Numbered from the stretch's first letter, positions 10,966 through 21,844 are shown. The stretch: 64,000 bases of DNA from Zygnema cylindricum (GCA_037447655.1 JBBHKE010003466.1:164921-228920); one strand, 5' to 3'. Notes: generated from the letters alone by a model not told the origin. Made by a program: numbers and translations.

Positions 10966-12070
10966 CACCGTAAGCACATTTCTGCCTTCGTGGTATTTCG
11001 ACCTCGTTTTTCGCCTCCAACTCCTCATCTAAAAGGAGCTCATCGTCCTCGTCCTCGGATTCTGCCTCATGTACCTGTGTCACAAGGGCCTTTTTCTTTC
11101 CCCTCGGGGTACCACCGGTTTGCCCCTCCTTTATCCTAAGCTCGGTTAGCTTAGTGCACTCTGCCATATAGTGCCCAGGTTTCTTACAAAAATGACATAA
11201 ACCTTTGGGAGCCCTTGGTCCGAACTCGTCGGTCTGATTTTTCTGCTCCCTCCCCCCAGAGTTTCCGACCCGTTTCCAGGAATCCTTGTTCCTCTAATCG
11301 GTCGCAATTGCCAAGGCTTGGCCACTCTTTCCTCCCCTTCGGATCTCAATTGTATTCTCCCGAACGAGAATCATCCCTACCACTGAGTTCCATATCCACC
11401 TTGAGTCCGGCAAGTCCTGCACACGGTTGACTATGTTCTCGAACTCATCGGGTAACTTCATCAGTAAACACTTAACCTTTTCTTTTTCACTAAAAACTTT
11501 TCCCGCACTATCTAGCTCCATGAAGAGTGTAGCAAGCTCATTGCAAAATTCCAACATCTTCCCCCCTTTATATACATATTTTTTAACTTTCTGATCAGCC
11601 AACTGTTGTTACTGAATCATACAGCTTTGGTACATCTCTATGAGAGCCATCCAAAGATCGGATGCCGTTTCTACCTGCAAATGAGGACATGCAAGTCCTT
11701 GAGTGAGTTGGCGTAGGATGAAGTGCTTTGCCGCCATATTGTTGAAGTCTCACGTTTCAGTATCATTCTCCTCGTTCCTCAGAATAGGTGACATGAATGC
11801 CGAACCAGTTGCTATTGGTGTGGTCGCCTCCTTCTCCTTTCCTTTGTCCACCACCTCTCCTTCTTTTGTTTCCTCCGTTGAAGGTGGATCCTCTTTTCTG
11901 GTGAATCTGCTTACTCCAAACCCTGGAGGAATTTCAAGACTTGATGGACGCCCCAACCGTCCACTCACTATCCCCCAAAACCTTTTTTCGCATAGAGCTC
12001 CTATCATCATACTTTCCCAGTATATGAAGCCAGTTCCATTAAAGATTGGTACCCTAGAGGGTGGGCCCAT
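10949..12070 (-). pseudogene. copia A gag
   Basis: The frame starts at ATG 12070, inside the PBS, or at an in-frame ATG at 12094 within the LTR. Recognisable parts: MGPPSRVPIF with GFIYWES at the N-terminus (11750-12070), YKGGKMLEFCNEL and a KLPDEFENIV block (11294-11602) and a CCHC knuckle, CHFCKKPGHYMAEC, near 11156-11198. An acidic linker then leads to the protease. The frame is broken near 11750, by an in-frame TAA near 11615 and again near 11300. Gag would form the virus-like particle and bind the RNA. Confidence 0.85.
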
Positions 12071-12074
12071 AACC
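12060..12074 (-). other. copia A primer-binding site (half-tRNA type)
   Basis: The plus strand reads GGTGGGCCCATAACC directly against the 5' LTR. From memory of the plant initiator tRNA-Met sequence, this equals the anticodon arm including the CAU anticodon. The RNA primer would thus be a tRNA fragment ending in the anticodon stem, as in Drosophila copia, not the usual intact 3' CCA end. The same motif stands at 43789-43803 and, with one change, at 49607-49621. Confidence 0.8.
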
Positions 12075-13128
12075 TGAAACTCTGAGACCTCCATAAGTCC
12101 TCAGAGTGGACAGCTTCCAAGAAGCCTCTAAGATAACCCTGACCCCTTTATGTTTCAGCAAAAATAACTGCCACCCTGGCAGACAAAAACTGTGACCAAC
12201 TTCACCCCTGTGAAGAGAAGAATCCCCTAAGTCGACAGCAAAAAGAATCTCTGAATTTGCTCCCCTGAGCAGTAAGTTATGGAGGGTCAAAGTTGACCTT
12301 TTGTACAGAAGCTCTCTGGGAGAGAGGGTCCTATCTTCTATTTTTTCTAAGTCCTATCTCTCTCACAGATTCTATCTACTGATGTACGGAGCCAATCAGA
12401 TTTCAGTTTCGTACACAAAAGTATAGCTGTCGGTGTACTTTATGTACGGCCATTGTACGACATGGCCTAAATGTCGACACGTGGTATGTCTGGATTCGCT
12501 CCCTTAATCCTCGGAGATGCCGCGATCCAATGTCATTCCGCCACGTGTCATCCGATGTGGCGATGACCACAAACTGCCGAAATCCTCTTCCGCGATCTCG
12601 GCGTTAATTCCGGCCGTCCGATTAAATTCACATTTAATCGTAGCCGTAATAAATACATGCGCGGTATTCGTTTCACTAAAGAAATAAATGAGCGATATTG
12701 GTTTCTTATCCGTACCGGAATCCGTACTTTTACATTTACTGGATATATGTCTCCCGTAATCAGTTATAGTTAAATGAACTTTTCTACGTATAAATGTTTA
12801 AATAAATATCAAACCCTACAATACGTAACACTACTTCTAGACTTAACGGCTAAGGCTACCAGCTACCGGCTGTCTGCCGGCCGGTAGGTACCAGGATCAA
12901 ATCCTGTGGCCGGCACATATCTTTTAGTAAATTAAACCCCTAACTAAAATATATTTTCCCGTAAACCTTTGGATAGCCTAGGTAGCCATGGCTCTAGCTC
13001 CCTCTCCAATTTCTCAGTGACTGCGACAAGTTTGAGTTGGAGAGAGAAGTTAGAGGTAGACTGCCTCGGCTTCTTTCTTATTTCTATTCAGACCTAGAAA
13101 ATACTTTAAAAGACCATTAATTTATACA
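12075..13128 (-). repeat. copia A 5' LTR
   Basis: 1054 bp, the partner of 6668-7723, with TG...CA ends (plus-strand left end TGAAACTCTG, right end ATTTATACA). Transcription of the element should begin within it and run leftwards. A perfect hairpin CAGGAT-TTG-ATCCTG lies near 12891-12905. Confidence 0.95.
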
Positions 13129-13133
13129 CGCGT
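13129..13133 (+). repeat. target-site duplication of copia A, right
   Basis: CGCGT, identical to 6663-6667, directly after the LTR end. Confidence 0.9.
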
Positions 13134-13277
13134 CGGATCCGGAACGGGTTTGAGTGCCAAAGTTTTGGGGCCGGACTGATTCGGCCGGGTGATTCCAAAA
13201 AAAAAAAAAACACTTTCGGGTACGGTTAGGTAAGCAAAAAACGAAAAGTATTGAAGGTTTCGTAGGTACGTTCCACT

Positions 13278-14065
13278 ATACTGTGAGTCGCTATTAGCGT
13301 TAAGAAACAATTAGTGTAGAAAAACAATTAGGGTTAATAATTTTGATTAAGGTTCAAGGCCTTTTTCCGAAAAAAAAAATAGCTCTAATTTATGCATAAT
13401 TCTAATTTGGGTACACATTTTGCATAGTGTAATCGTTATAGCATGTGTTCACATAGTCGACGTTTGAACATTTGAGAACAGGGTACGTGTGATTTTCTCT
13501 GTCATTATTTTTGGGAATCAAATCGTTTTGTATCGACGCAATCACTTTCGGGTGTCGACGCCTTTAACTGACGCAGGTTTTGTACAACTGTACAAAATAA
13601 CGTGCAGTTTTAGTACGAACTGACGCATTTCCCACACTATATTATTTTAGAACTGTCCAAATTAGAGTTATTAACGCTGTCCAAATTAGAGTTATTAACG
13701 CTAATTCGACAGTACCTATATTAACGTAAAAAAACATTTAAAGTAAGTAATTCTATTTTGGGTCCAAAGGTCAAAATTTGGGGGCACCGAGTTAGCGTTA
13801 GTAATGCTAATACCGATTCACTGTGTACAGTATAGTACACCTTGAATCATTATGAGAGTAGATTTTTTTTTAGCTCATAGGAATAATTACCGTTATTAAC
13901 ACTAATTGGGAATTTGGAAATTTTCAAAGAATTCGTTTACTCTAATTAGGAATTAGGGTTTTTTTAAATAGTATGGATAATTCTATTTGAGATTTTGAAA
14001 AAAAAAGGTACCCGAATTAGCGTTCAATACGCTAATAACGATTCACAGTGTACTGTACAGTATAC
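13278..14065. mobile_element. tandem array of CACGGTGTA-type MITEs
   Basis: End motifs of the form TACACC(G/T)TGAATCG with TTAGCGTTAA, and their reverse complement CGATTCAC(G/A)GTGTA, alternate here. They delimit one unit at about 13278-13828 and another at about 13835-14052, with a further left-type end starting near 14063. Units abut head to tail across short palindromic junctions such as GTGTACAGTATAGTACAC at about 13823-13840. The inside is AT-rich with no coding. Further ends occur near 15330-15345, 15393-15450, 22080-22100, 22570-22775, 23255-23275 and in the FtsZ intron. Confidence 0.65.
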
Positions 14066-14214
14066 CCAAGATCGTAATTAGTGTAAAGAAATAATTAGTG
14101 TAAAAAAATAACAATTGTTATTAACTCTACTTTGGGTTTTTTCGTTTTCTCAAAAAAAAAATTACTCAAATTTATCAATAACTCTTATTTGGGTTTTTTT
14201 CCATTATAACTATC

Positions 14215-14335
14215 CACGCTGAATATCTTTACAGTAAATTAAGTACACGTACAAAATCTGACAATACGTACATTTTCGCGTCATTATGACGTTTGCACTA
14301 GGCGGTTTGTGAAAACGCAGTTACATGATAACGCC
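14215..14335. repeat. single copy of a long inverted-repeat terminus
   Basis: The sequence from about CTTTACAGTAAATTAAG to CAGTTACATGATAACGCC matches the terminal inverted repeats of the element at 21845-23036. Only one end is present here, so it is a fragment or one end of an element whose other end was lost. Confidence 0.55.
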
Positions 14336-14342
14336 TTAGACT

Positions 14343-15122
14343 AAGGGTGTGTCCCCATGTACTTGTAACTTAGCGAAATTACTTTGTATTTTAGCGCGGA
14401 TCCGCCGGACTCGCTGTTCAAGTGTCCCTATGTCTGTAAGGACGAAATCGTAACTTACGCTTGTGACGATTGTATACGTCGACAGTACCTGTGACGGTTG
14501 TCAACGTCTACAATCTGTGGTCGCAGGTTGTTTTTTGTACCTGCGTGTGACGTCGCATGTCTTACCGTGACATTGTAGACGTATTGCCTTCCAGCCTGTG
14601 GAATTTCACGGTCGAAAAAGATGCGCTTTGTCTTCGCGTCGCCTGTCCGCTCGACGTGAAATGGCATCGGAATTTGAAGACCTCTGCAAAAAAAGAAATC
14701 CGTACTGAACGAAAACAGACAAAAAACAAATTTTGTACTTTTCTTCGTCGTATTGAACACAAACGGACAAAACATAGCGAACTATGTACTTTTCTTTGTC
14801 CTTGGAAATCGTAGGATTTTTGTCGAAATTTACGGCACGTGCGAAAATATGTTCCTATTTGTCAATCGAAAAAACCTATTTTTAAATCACATCGCGCATG
14901 TGTTTTAAAGATAAGGTTGAAGATGACGTTTTTTGTCGTCGAAGTTGGTCGAAAAGCACAAGACGACAACTTTTCGTACATCCTAAGTTCAGGGATGACA
15001 CAAATTGTACTCTACAAATTTGCGATTCCTTCGTACGGTTGCAACTTAGGCAGTACGGCGCTAAGTTTTACAGCAAAACGACAGGAAAAAACCCTTACTT
15101 ATGCACATGGGGACATACCCTA
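14343..15122. mobile_element. MITE with AGGGTRTGTCCCC ends, copy 1
   Basis: About 780 bp bounded by AAGGGTGTGTCCCCATG on the left and CATGGGGACATACCCT on the right. It has no coding capacity; small ORFs inside it are chance. Related copies: about 37570-38344 and a right half at 51199-51393. A larger relative lies at about 30701-33513. Confidence 0.75.
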
Positions 15123-16400
15123 AATGTTTTTTTGTATGTTGATAAATGACAGTTTTGCACGGTCAGACACCGACCGTACGCCACACTATTTAAAACGGCA
15201 CTATGTTAGAGTTGTTAACGCGAAATTCAAAAGTACCTTAAATAATGTAAAACAAATTTTAGATTTATCTATTCTATTAAAGGTTTTGGAGTCAAAATTT
15301 GGGTTGAGGGAATTAGCGTTAATAGCGCTAATTACGATTCACGGTGTACTTTACTATAGTACACCGATAGATAAGCCGTCCTCTGACCACAGTACTCCTT
15401 GAATCGCTATTAGCGTTAAACAATAACTACACCGTGAATCGGTATTGGCGTAATGGACGCTATTTAAGGTACCTTTTTTTTTAATTCTCAAATAGCATAA
15501 ATTATTCTGTTTTTTCTTTTACGCCATCTAGGGTTCTTTTTAAATGACCGTACAGAACGGAAGTACACGTACAGAACGGAAGTACATTGTTATTTAAATA
15601 GTGTGGTGTACGGTTAGTGTTAGAGCGTACAAAATTGTACCTTTTTAAGTGAAAAGGTATAATTAATGAGTTTTAGGGTCCGCGGACGCATGCGAATGTG
15701 CCATCTAAAAAAGGGGATCAAACCGGGTGGTAAAATATCGCGATCGCACATATTCGTCCAACAACCACGTGGTCGACCGTGTGAACGTCAAACATATTCG
15801 CATGTGGAAAGTCATTTTTTCGGTAAATGAACGAACAGAATCAAATGTCGCCCAAGCGTATAACTGTAAACTCTGAAATATAATGTTTTATCTACAACTA
15901 AGTTCCTTGAAAACAATTATTGTGAACATTAATGCTAATTTGTGGTTTCGGTTGATTTAACGTATATGTTTATGCTATTTATGTGTTCAAGGTCTCATTT
16001 AGCATAAAAGTTTATTGTAATACGGTGCCGACCACAAAATACCGTGAATGTATACGTTAATATGGGGTTGATGTGCCAAATAAGTCACAAATTAGTGTTA
16101 ATAATTGAATTAAATAGAATACAATAACCACATATGGCATTGGTGATATTTGGGGCGACGAAACGCCAAATGCGGACAGTCCCAAAAAAAAAAGATATGT
16201 TTTGGACGAATCAAAACCAGGCGTATGTTTTCCATGCCAGAGGGATCTGTTTTCTATGCCAAAGGGATCTGACGTCTGCGCCGTCATTCTGGCGTGCTTC
16301 CAACAGGAAGCAGGCGAGATTTCCGCCGCCAGTTTCATTTCGCCTCCATGGATTCCAAATCGCCTCTCCATAACCCTCGCCTCCCCATCTCTCCAGGTTT
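15123..16400. other. intergenic with MITE ends
   Basis: No gene seen. At 15310-15345 there is a right-type CGATTCACGGTGTA end, and left-type ends follow near 15393 and 15429, showing further members of the array family. The rest to 16400 is AT-rich unique-looking sequence with a repeated 20-bp phrase containing GTACAGAACGGAAGTACA at about 15548-15585. Confidence 0.5.
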
Positions 16401-16404
16401 GCCT

Positions 16405-16407
16405 TCT

Positions 16408-16447
<40 letters not shown>

Positions 16448-17010
16448 ATCTCTCTCCTTATCTCTGTCGCTCTCCCACTTTCCCCCGTCCGTCATTCTCA
16501 AAATGTCGCTCCCTCTCTTCTCCTTGTCCCTTGTCCCTTTTTTCCCTCTCTCCCCCTCATTTACCTTACCCTCTGTATATCCCCCTGTATCTCCCTCCCC
16601 CTCTCCCCTCTGAATCTGCCTCTTCATTTCCTTCTCGATACCCCTCTCCCTTTCAGTCCGGCTCTCTTTTTCCCTCTGCCTATAAATCTCCCTCTCCTTT
16701 TCAGGCTGCCTCTCTTTTTCCCTCTTCCTCTCTTTCTCAATCTACATTTCCCTCTCACTCTAAATCTCCCTCTCCCTCTTCCTCTACCTCATCATTGCCT
16801 CTCCCTCTCCCTCTCAGATTACCTCTTCCTCTCCATCTCCGTCTCCTTCTCGATCTTCCACCACTCTCCGTCTCCCTCGTTCTCTCCTCTCTTTTTTCCT
16901 CTCTCTCTCAGTTTACCTCTCCCTATCCATCACCGTCTCCCTCTCAATCTGCCACCCCTCTCCTTTACTCTATCTCTCCCTTCCTCTCTTCCTCTCCCTT
17001 CTTTTAGCCC
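16405..17010. repeat. poly-C run followed by long CT/TCC tract
   Basis: A run of about 43 consecutive C starts near 16409. After it the plus strand is almost entirely pyrimidine (CTCTCC, CCCTCTC words) to about 17005. Two long ORFs cross it in both directions, but they are low-complexity Ser/Pro/Leu or Arg/Gly strings and are not genes. Confidence 0.85.
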
Positions 17011-18064
17011 TCCTTAAATCTGTTCTTTCTAGTTGTCTTGTTTTGTTTGGTTTTTTTGGTTTTTTTTTGTGGTATATTTATTTGTTTTGCTTTGTATATA
17101 ATTTCTTTTGTTTTTTAATGCGGTTTTTTTTGTTGTGTTTCTTTTTTGTCTAACCTGCAAACGTGACGTACTCAATGTTCTCTCTGTTTTCAAAACAAAA
17201 GGAGTCTTCGATGAAAGTATTAATATTGCTCCATTATTATGAAGGACTTTCATCATTTTGACAACGGTTTTTCCATAGTGAATCTGGAAAACTGAGTAAA
17301 AAAAAAATTGAACGATAGGAAGAAAGAAATAGAGGAAAGGAGAGAGAGGAAGGAAGAGATAGAAAAAATGGGACAATAGAACACAAATAGGGAGGAGTAA
17401 TTAATTATGTTGTTTCCAATTTTTACATTTGCTATTTATCCTAGATAGGTTACTGTTTCTTTCGTTGTTATTTCTAGGTCGTAACGAAACCATAAATATG
17501 GTTTATATTTAGATTGGTAAGTTTATGTAAATTTTTTATGTGCCTGCTTAAAATAATATAAAAAAATTGTTATTTCAAACTTATGTTTTTGGGTTAATGT
17601 TGTTTATTTTTGTTTTCTATTTTTGATTCTGCCTTGTGTTTTTTTATTATGTTTTTTGATCGTTTAAAAGCGACAAAAAAAGGTTATTTTGGTAACAAAA
17701 TTTTAAAAAATAATGACATATATTATTTACTATATGACCAAGATAATATAAGACAATAAAATTAAAAGTAAGGGAAGAAATTTATATTTGGTTTATTAGT
17801 TTTGAGGAAAATAATTATATTGGATAACCATTTATTTGTTTGTGCGAAAAATTTATGAGGTATTGGGAGTTCTTGTGAGTATAATTGTCTGTGAAGTTTT
17901 TGCGTTTTTCACATGACAAGGAAGTATATTTATGGTAAAGTCAAGTAACCAGCCTATGTCTAGCTTTGCGGTCTTGGTACGAATTTAAACTTTTATGTCG
18001 TTGACAATTTTTGATAGTCGTTTAATATGGTTGCCCTTGCAAAAAAAAAATATAATGGAAGTTC
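17011..18064. other. AT-rich intergenic sequence
   Basis: T-rich then generally AT-rich sequence, with a short GA-rich stretch at about 17318-17395. No ORF, RNA or repeat that I can name. Confidence 0.5.
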
Positions 18065-18079
18065 TTAAAGGTTATACTC

Positions 18080-18232
18080 TTCAGCGACGACACAATGCCA
18101 TTGATGAATGGTAGACCAAAAGTTGTACCATTCAGCGACGACACATTCTTGTCGCTGAATGGCGTAGAGGAACTTGTACAATTCAGCGACGACAATGTCT
18201 CGTCGCTGGAACTGACCTACTGCTGAAATCGA
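18080..18232. repeat. left subterminal repeats, 3 x 51 bp
   Basis: Units begin TTCAGCGACGACA at 18080, 18131 and 18182, exactly 51 bp apart. Units two and three also carry an internal inverted TCGTCGCT or TGTCGCT, so each can fold into a hairpin. They are likely transposase-binding repeats of the surrounding element. Confidence 0.8.
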
Positions 18233-18601
18233 GCCAGCGATGAAGAGCATTCGTCGTCGACTGCGGAATAATCAATGAAACTAATGCATTCTCCATGAAC
18301 ATTGAAATCATCATTAAAATTCAATGTCATTCAACATATTTACCACACAATTTTTTGAGTAACAAACATCAAAATGAAAAACAAAAAATGATACAATTAT
18401 ATTGAGTTCGTCACTAATACAAATTACGCTACATACTAAAGTAAACTAAAAGTACGAATATCATACTACCAATCCAAAACTACCAAAAAAACAAGGAAAA
18501 TAACAACACTATTACTACTAACTTATGCAAACATCCATTCCCCACTTTACTATTTAAACCACATCTCTATAAAGGGACTCAAAATCATCGTCCCCCCAAC
18601 C

Positions 18602-20395
18602 TTAGTCATCGATGACTTCATCTTGTCGAGTGTCGGCTTCTCGAATGTTATTGAGTAAATGTCGTGCTGGTATGGAAGGGAGTGGCACCTCATCGCCCTC
18701 AAAATGGCATCGCCATTCCATGATGGTGACTTGCAAATCTTGGGTGAGTATACTCTCCTCCCATTTACCATCCTTCAACGACAATCCGCACCGGATCATA
18801 GCCTTTCGTGCGTAACCCATCCCGTTCTTGTCCTTCATAGTGTTGACTTCGCGAATTGAATCGCGAGCCAACTTGAGGAAAAACCCCGGGCCCGACTAGC
18901 TTTCCCGACCAACCTTTGCTACTTGGAAGGGACCACACTTGCTTCTCAATCCCAATCATTTTCCAACTCTCCCATTTTCTCGACCAAACCTCCTTAATCT
19001 TCGAAATCACGAAAGAGTCGGCGGGTTGCACGAGGTGTGTTGCACACGGAGGGAAGAAGTGGAGGATCGTCCTCTTCTCGAGTAACACACGAGTCAACTC
19101 CTCGGAATTGTTGTGACCGCCACAATTGTCAATGAAGATTATTTTTTCACGGCCATCCCGATCTCTTTGGTAGGATCTCCGCTCTTCTACCCATTGCGGG
19201 AATACGGTTTTGTCGTTCCATCCCTTAGGGCCGGTTTGATAGCAAACCCCTACAATCAAACAAATTAAAGGATACGAGTGAGTTACATGAGGGGGAGAGG
19301 GAGAGAGGGAGAGAGAGTGAGTGAGGGGGGGAAAGGGGGGGGAGGAGGGGAAGGGGATAGGGAGGAAGCACTTATAAACAATAGGAAATTGACAAACTTC
19401 TTTTCATAGAGAGGAATACTTGAAAAATAGAGGAAAATAATATCGAAAATGAATAAAATGTCAAATTGAAGGAAACTTACCCGGTACATCGTCGGGAAGG
19501 CCTTGTATCGGGTAGCTTCGACTGCGGTTTGTAAAAATTATCATTGGTGTCTCGATTCTTGCGTTCACTCCTCCCGTGAGTCTTACCATTAATGTCATTG
19601 ACTCTCCACCACCCGCAACGTCGGCGTATTTGACGACCTCGTCGCCGCGGAAACCCAAGGTTTTTTTGTTGTCCATGTTTACAATTAAATGGGTTTCGTC
19701 CATGTTTTCCACCAAATCCTCGTTGAAACGACCTAAAACCCGCCAAAATAATAAATATAAAAAATATATAAATAATTAAATATAATAAAAGAGGCAACAG
19801 CTTTGGTTCACATTTTTGTAAATTTTACAAATTCGGGTTTTACTAAGATAACAAATAATATTTTTACATTCATTCGACAACCACGAAAAAGAAACAAAGT
19901 GAAACACGGAATACAACACAAAGCAATAAAGGGAAGGGAAGTACGAGGCTTACCAGAAAGAAATCCCCTTTTTAAAACTCCCATGTGATATGCCACGCAT
20001 CTCTCTATGTATTCCTCCTTCTCCGGACTTAATTGTAGTTTGCCCTTTTGGGCTCGGACTACAATGCTATGCTTTTCTAAAAAGCGTTGTATCCATCGCT
20101 TTGAGATTTTTACCTTAATCTCATCACCATTTGGGTTGATAAATTCCGGCGCACCAGCCTTCTTCATCCGCTTAATGATGTAACACGCCATATTTCCCAC
20201 GATGACCGCCGACATCTTCATGCCCGCCTTTTGGAACTGATATAATTCATCCACTAATTCCTCGTGAACCTTTTCCACCCATTTTAATTCTTTCCTACCC
20301 CTCCCCGGTAACGCCTTCGTCACCGCCACGCTTCTCTTCCCAAAACTAGAAGAAGATAGAGTGGCTGTAGTTTCCCTTATCCCTCTTAGGATCAT
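18602..20395 (-). CDS. pogo/Tigger-like transposase (DDE_1), one frameshift
   Basis: Three exons on the minus strand: 20395-19954, 19732-19481 and 19249-18602, with GT-AG introns (donors GTAAGCC and GTAAGTTT; acceptors TTTTAG and TTGTAG). Exon 1 gives a helix-turn-helix region ending in KRWIQRFLEKHSI and SPEKEEYIERCV, as in CENP-B/Tigger proteins. Exon 2 has NMDETHLIVNMDN (first Asp), MTLMVRLTGG, PMIIFTNRS and YPIQGLPDDVPG. Exon 3 has YQTGPKGWND, IIFIDNCGGHNN (second Asp) and HLVQPADSFVISKIKE (third Asp). One extra base in the CCCC run at about 18887-18890 shifts the frame. After it the expected C-terminal part (SIREVNTMKDKNGMGYARKA) continues to a TAA at 18602. Apart from that base the gene is intact, so it is either a young pseudogene or a sequencing error. 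The start at 20395 is the first ATG in the frame; a later one is possible. Confidence 0.8.
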
Positions 20396-20510
20396 TTGCC
20401 TTTCTACCCACCACCGGCATGCCTTTTGGTATTCTGCAATTGGAGCAAAAAAAAAAAAAATTAGTGAAGATAAAAATATTAAGCGTAAAACATTACATCT
20501 ACAAATTGTT

Positions 20511-20650
20511 TTCAGCGACGATCACCTGTCGTCGCTAATTCAGCGACGATCAGCTGTCGTCGCTAATTCAGCGACGAGCAGCTGTCATCGCTAATTCAGC
20601 GACGAGCAGCTGTCGTCGCTAATTCAGCGACGATAAGTTGTCGTCGCTAA
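20511..20650. repeat. right subterminal repeats, 5 x 28 bp hairpins
   Basis: Five direct units of 28 bp starting at 20511, 20539, 20567, 20595 and 20623. Each is itself an inverted repeat: AGCGACGA, a short centre around CAGCTG, then TCGTCGCT. Changes between units are few (ATC/AGC/ATA in the centre). There are no spacers, so it is not a CRISPR array. It lies just upstream of the transposase start and may double as promoter and transposase-binding array. Confidence 0.85.
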
Positions 20651-20929
20651 TTTATCACTCGTAGCTGTAGAAGAGAACTCTAGGAAAGTTATGGTTAACC
20701 GAGGAGGCGCCATCGTTGCTATGTCAACAAACAAAACAAAATAAAATGCAAATTCAATAAGCGTGGCTGGGTTAGCGCATGGGAATTTTCAGCTCAATCG
20801 GTACATTAAATTTTGGCAAGCTATCATTAAAACTATAGTTTCACCAAATTTGATCACCGCTTTAACTCAACAACAAATAACGAAAGAGTCTTAACCAAAG
20901 GTGCATTCGGTTCACCCAGGGCATTAACA

Positions 20930-21380
20930 AGGGGAACCAACTTGTGTGTGGGCTCCCTAAAAACATCACAAACACGATGTAGAATGATGCGAGTTAGAGC
21001 ATACCAAAATCCAACTGAAAATCCAAGTTATTTCGTAACACTCTTTCGTCACACTATTTCTGGCAGCGCTTTTTCGTCACGCGAAAAAACAGGAACCCTA
21101 AAAAATGAGCTGGTGTAGAAGACAAAGGCGTGTGCAAAGAGTACAAATGTTGTGTCGTACGATGACTTGGTTATGCAAGTACATGGTATACAAATTATTG
21201 AATTAACGTGAAAAATATTTTACCTTTTTTTATATCCGAAAAAAAACTTTCGTGGTACCACTCATTTCAAAACCGTGGTTTACAGGCTCTACGCGATGGA
21301 ACATCGTCCAAAATTATTATAACAGCCAGTAATGTTGGCTGTACAATTACAGAATTTCCCGACGGAACTACATTCTAAAT
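20930..21380. repeat. TCGTCACGC-type dispersed repeat, copy 1
   Basis: Contains the phrases AAATCCAA(C)TGAAAATCCAA, TTTCGTCAC..., GAAAAAACA(G)GAACC and ACAATTACA(G)AATTTCC in the same order as two copies at about 35575-36366. Non-coding; probably a decayed MITE. Flanking sequence from 20655 to 20930 shows nothing recognisable. Confidence 0.5.
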
Positions 21381-21419
21381 TAGTGTCTACTACTCAACAG
21401 TATAGGTCAGAGGTCGCAA

Positions 21420-21610
21420 AAGTCAAAATTTTACATAACCGAAACCGACCGTTTTTTTTTTCAAAATCTGAGTAACCGACGCCCGACCGTGTTATGTCAC
21501 CCTCCAAAATTGTTAACCGTTAACCGACCGGCGTTTACAAAAATAAAAGTTTACCGAAACTCGATTTCTCGCGACTAACCGTGCCCGCCCGTAACCGAAA
21601 AAGTACAAAA
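21420..21610. other. CCGACC/TAACCG-rich low-complexity segment
   Basis: The words AACCGA, CCGACC and CCGTTAACCG recur irregularly. A similar CGGTTTGG-rich segment is at about 52720-52850. Not coding; origin unknown. Confidence 0.35.
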
Positions 21611-21654
21611 TTAACTAATGTACCACGAATGAATAAGCCGATAATTACGATTTG

Positions 21655-21780
21655 TCGCGTTCCCTTAGATTTGTGAAATGAATAGTGATACTAACGTGTC
21701 AGATTTGTGACGCTTTGTCGCGTTCCCTAAGATTTGCGAAATGAATAGTGTACTACCGTGTCAGATTTGCGACGCTAATC
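21655..21780. repeat. direct duplication of ~60 bp
   Basis: The phrase TGTCGCGTTCCCTTAGATTTG through GTGTCAGATTTGTGACGCT occurs twice in tandem (about 21655-21713 and 21716-21776) with a few substitutions. Confidence 0.7.
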
Positions 21781-21844
21781 ATGATGTCACGTACTTCCAC
21801 GATACCAAAGATTACAAAGTACAATAATGTTGGATTTTATACAG

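Larger units (their letters stand above)
6668..13128 (-). mobile_element. Ty1/copia retrotransposon A, full length
   Basis: A 6.46-kb element read on the minus strand: 5' LTR at 12075-13128, PBS, gag, protease, integrase, RT, RNase H, PPT, 3' LTR at 6668-7723. The integrase-before-RT order defines copia. The two LTRs differ by about 16 substitutions and one 2-bp indel by my count, near 98.5% identity, so insertion is fairly recent. A perfect CGCGT duplication flanks it. The polyprotein frame nevertheless contains several stops and frameshifts, and the RT active site is changed to YVDN, so this copy cannot move without help. Confidence 0.95.
18066..20655 (-). mobile_element. pogo/Tigger-like DNA transposon
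   Basis: A minus-strand transposase gene with a CENP-B-type DNA-binding region and DDE domain is enclosed by tandem repeats that share the core CAGCGACGA/TCGTCGCT: three 51-bp units on the left (18080-18232) and five 28-bp units on the right (20511-20650). The shared core in inverted orientation at both sides marks these as the subterminal or terminal regions. The outermost bases and the TA target duplication expected for pogo elements could not be fixed by eye. Confidence 0.75.

Noticed and set aside
16202-17017. Long open frames across the CT tract
   Set aside because: Low-complexity Ser/Pro/Leu strings produced by the CT repeat; no domain and a mirrored frame on the other strand.
20511-20650. 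Possible CRISPR array
   Set aside because: Five 28-bp units are contiguous with no spacers, and they flank a eukaryotic transposase.
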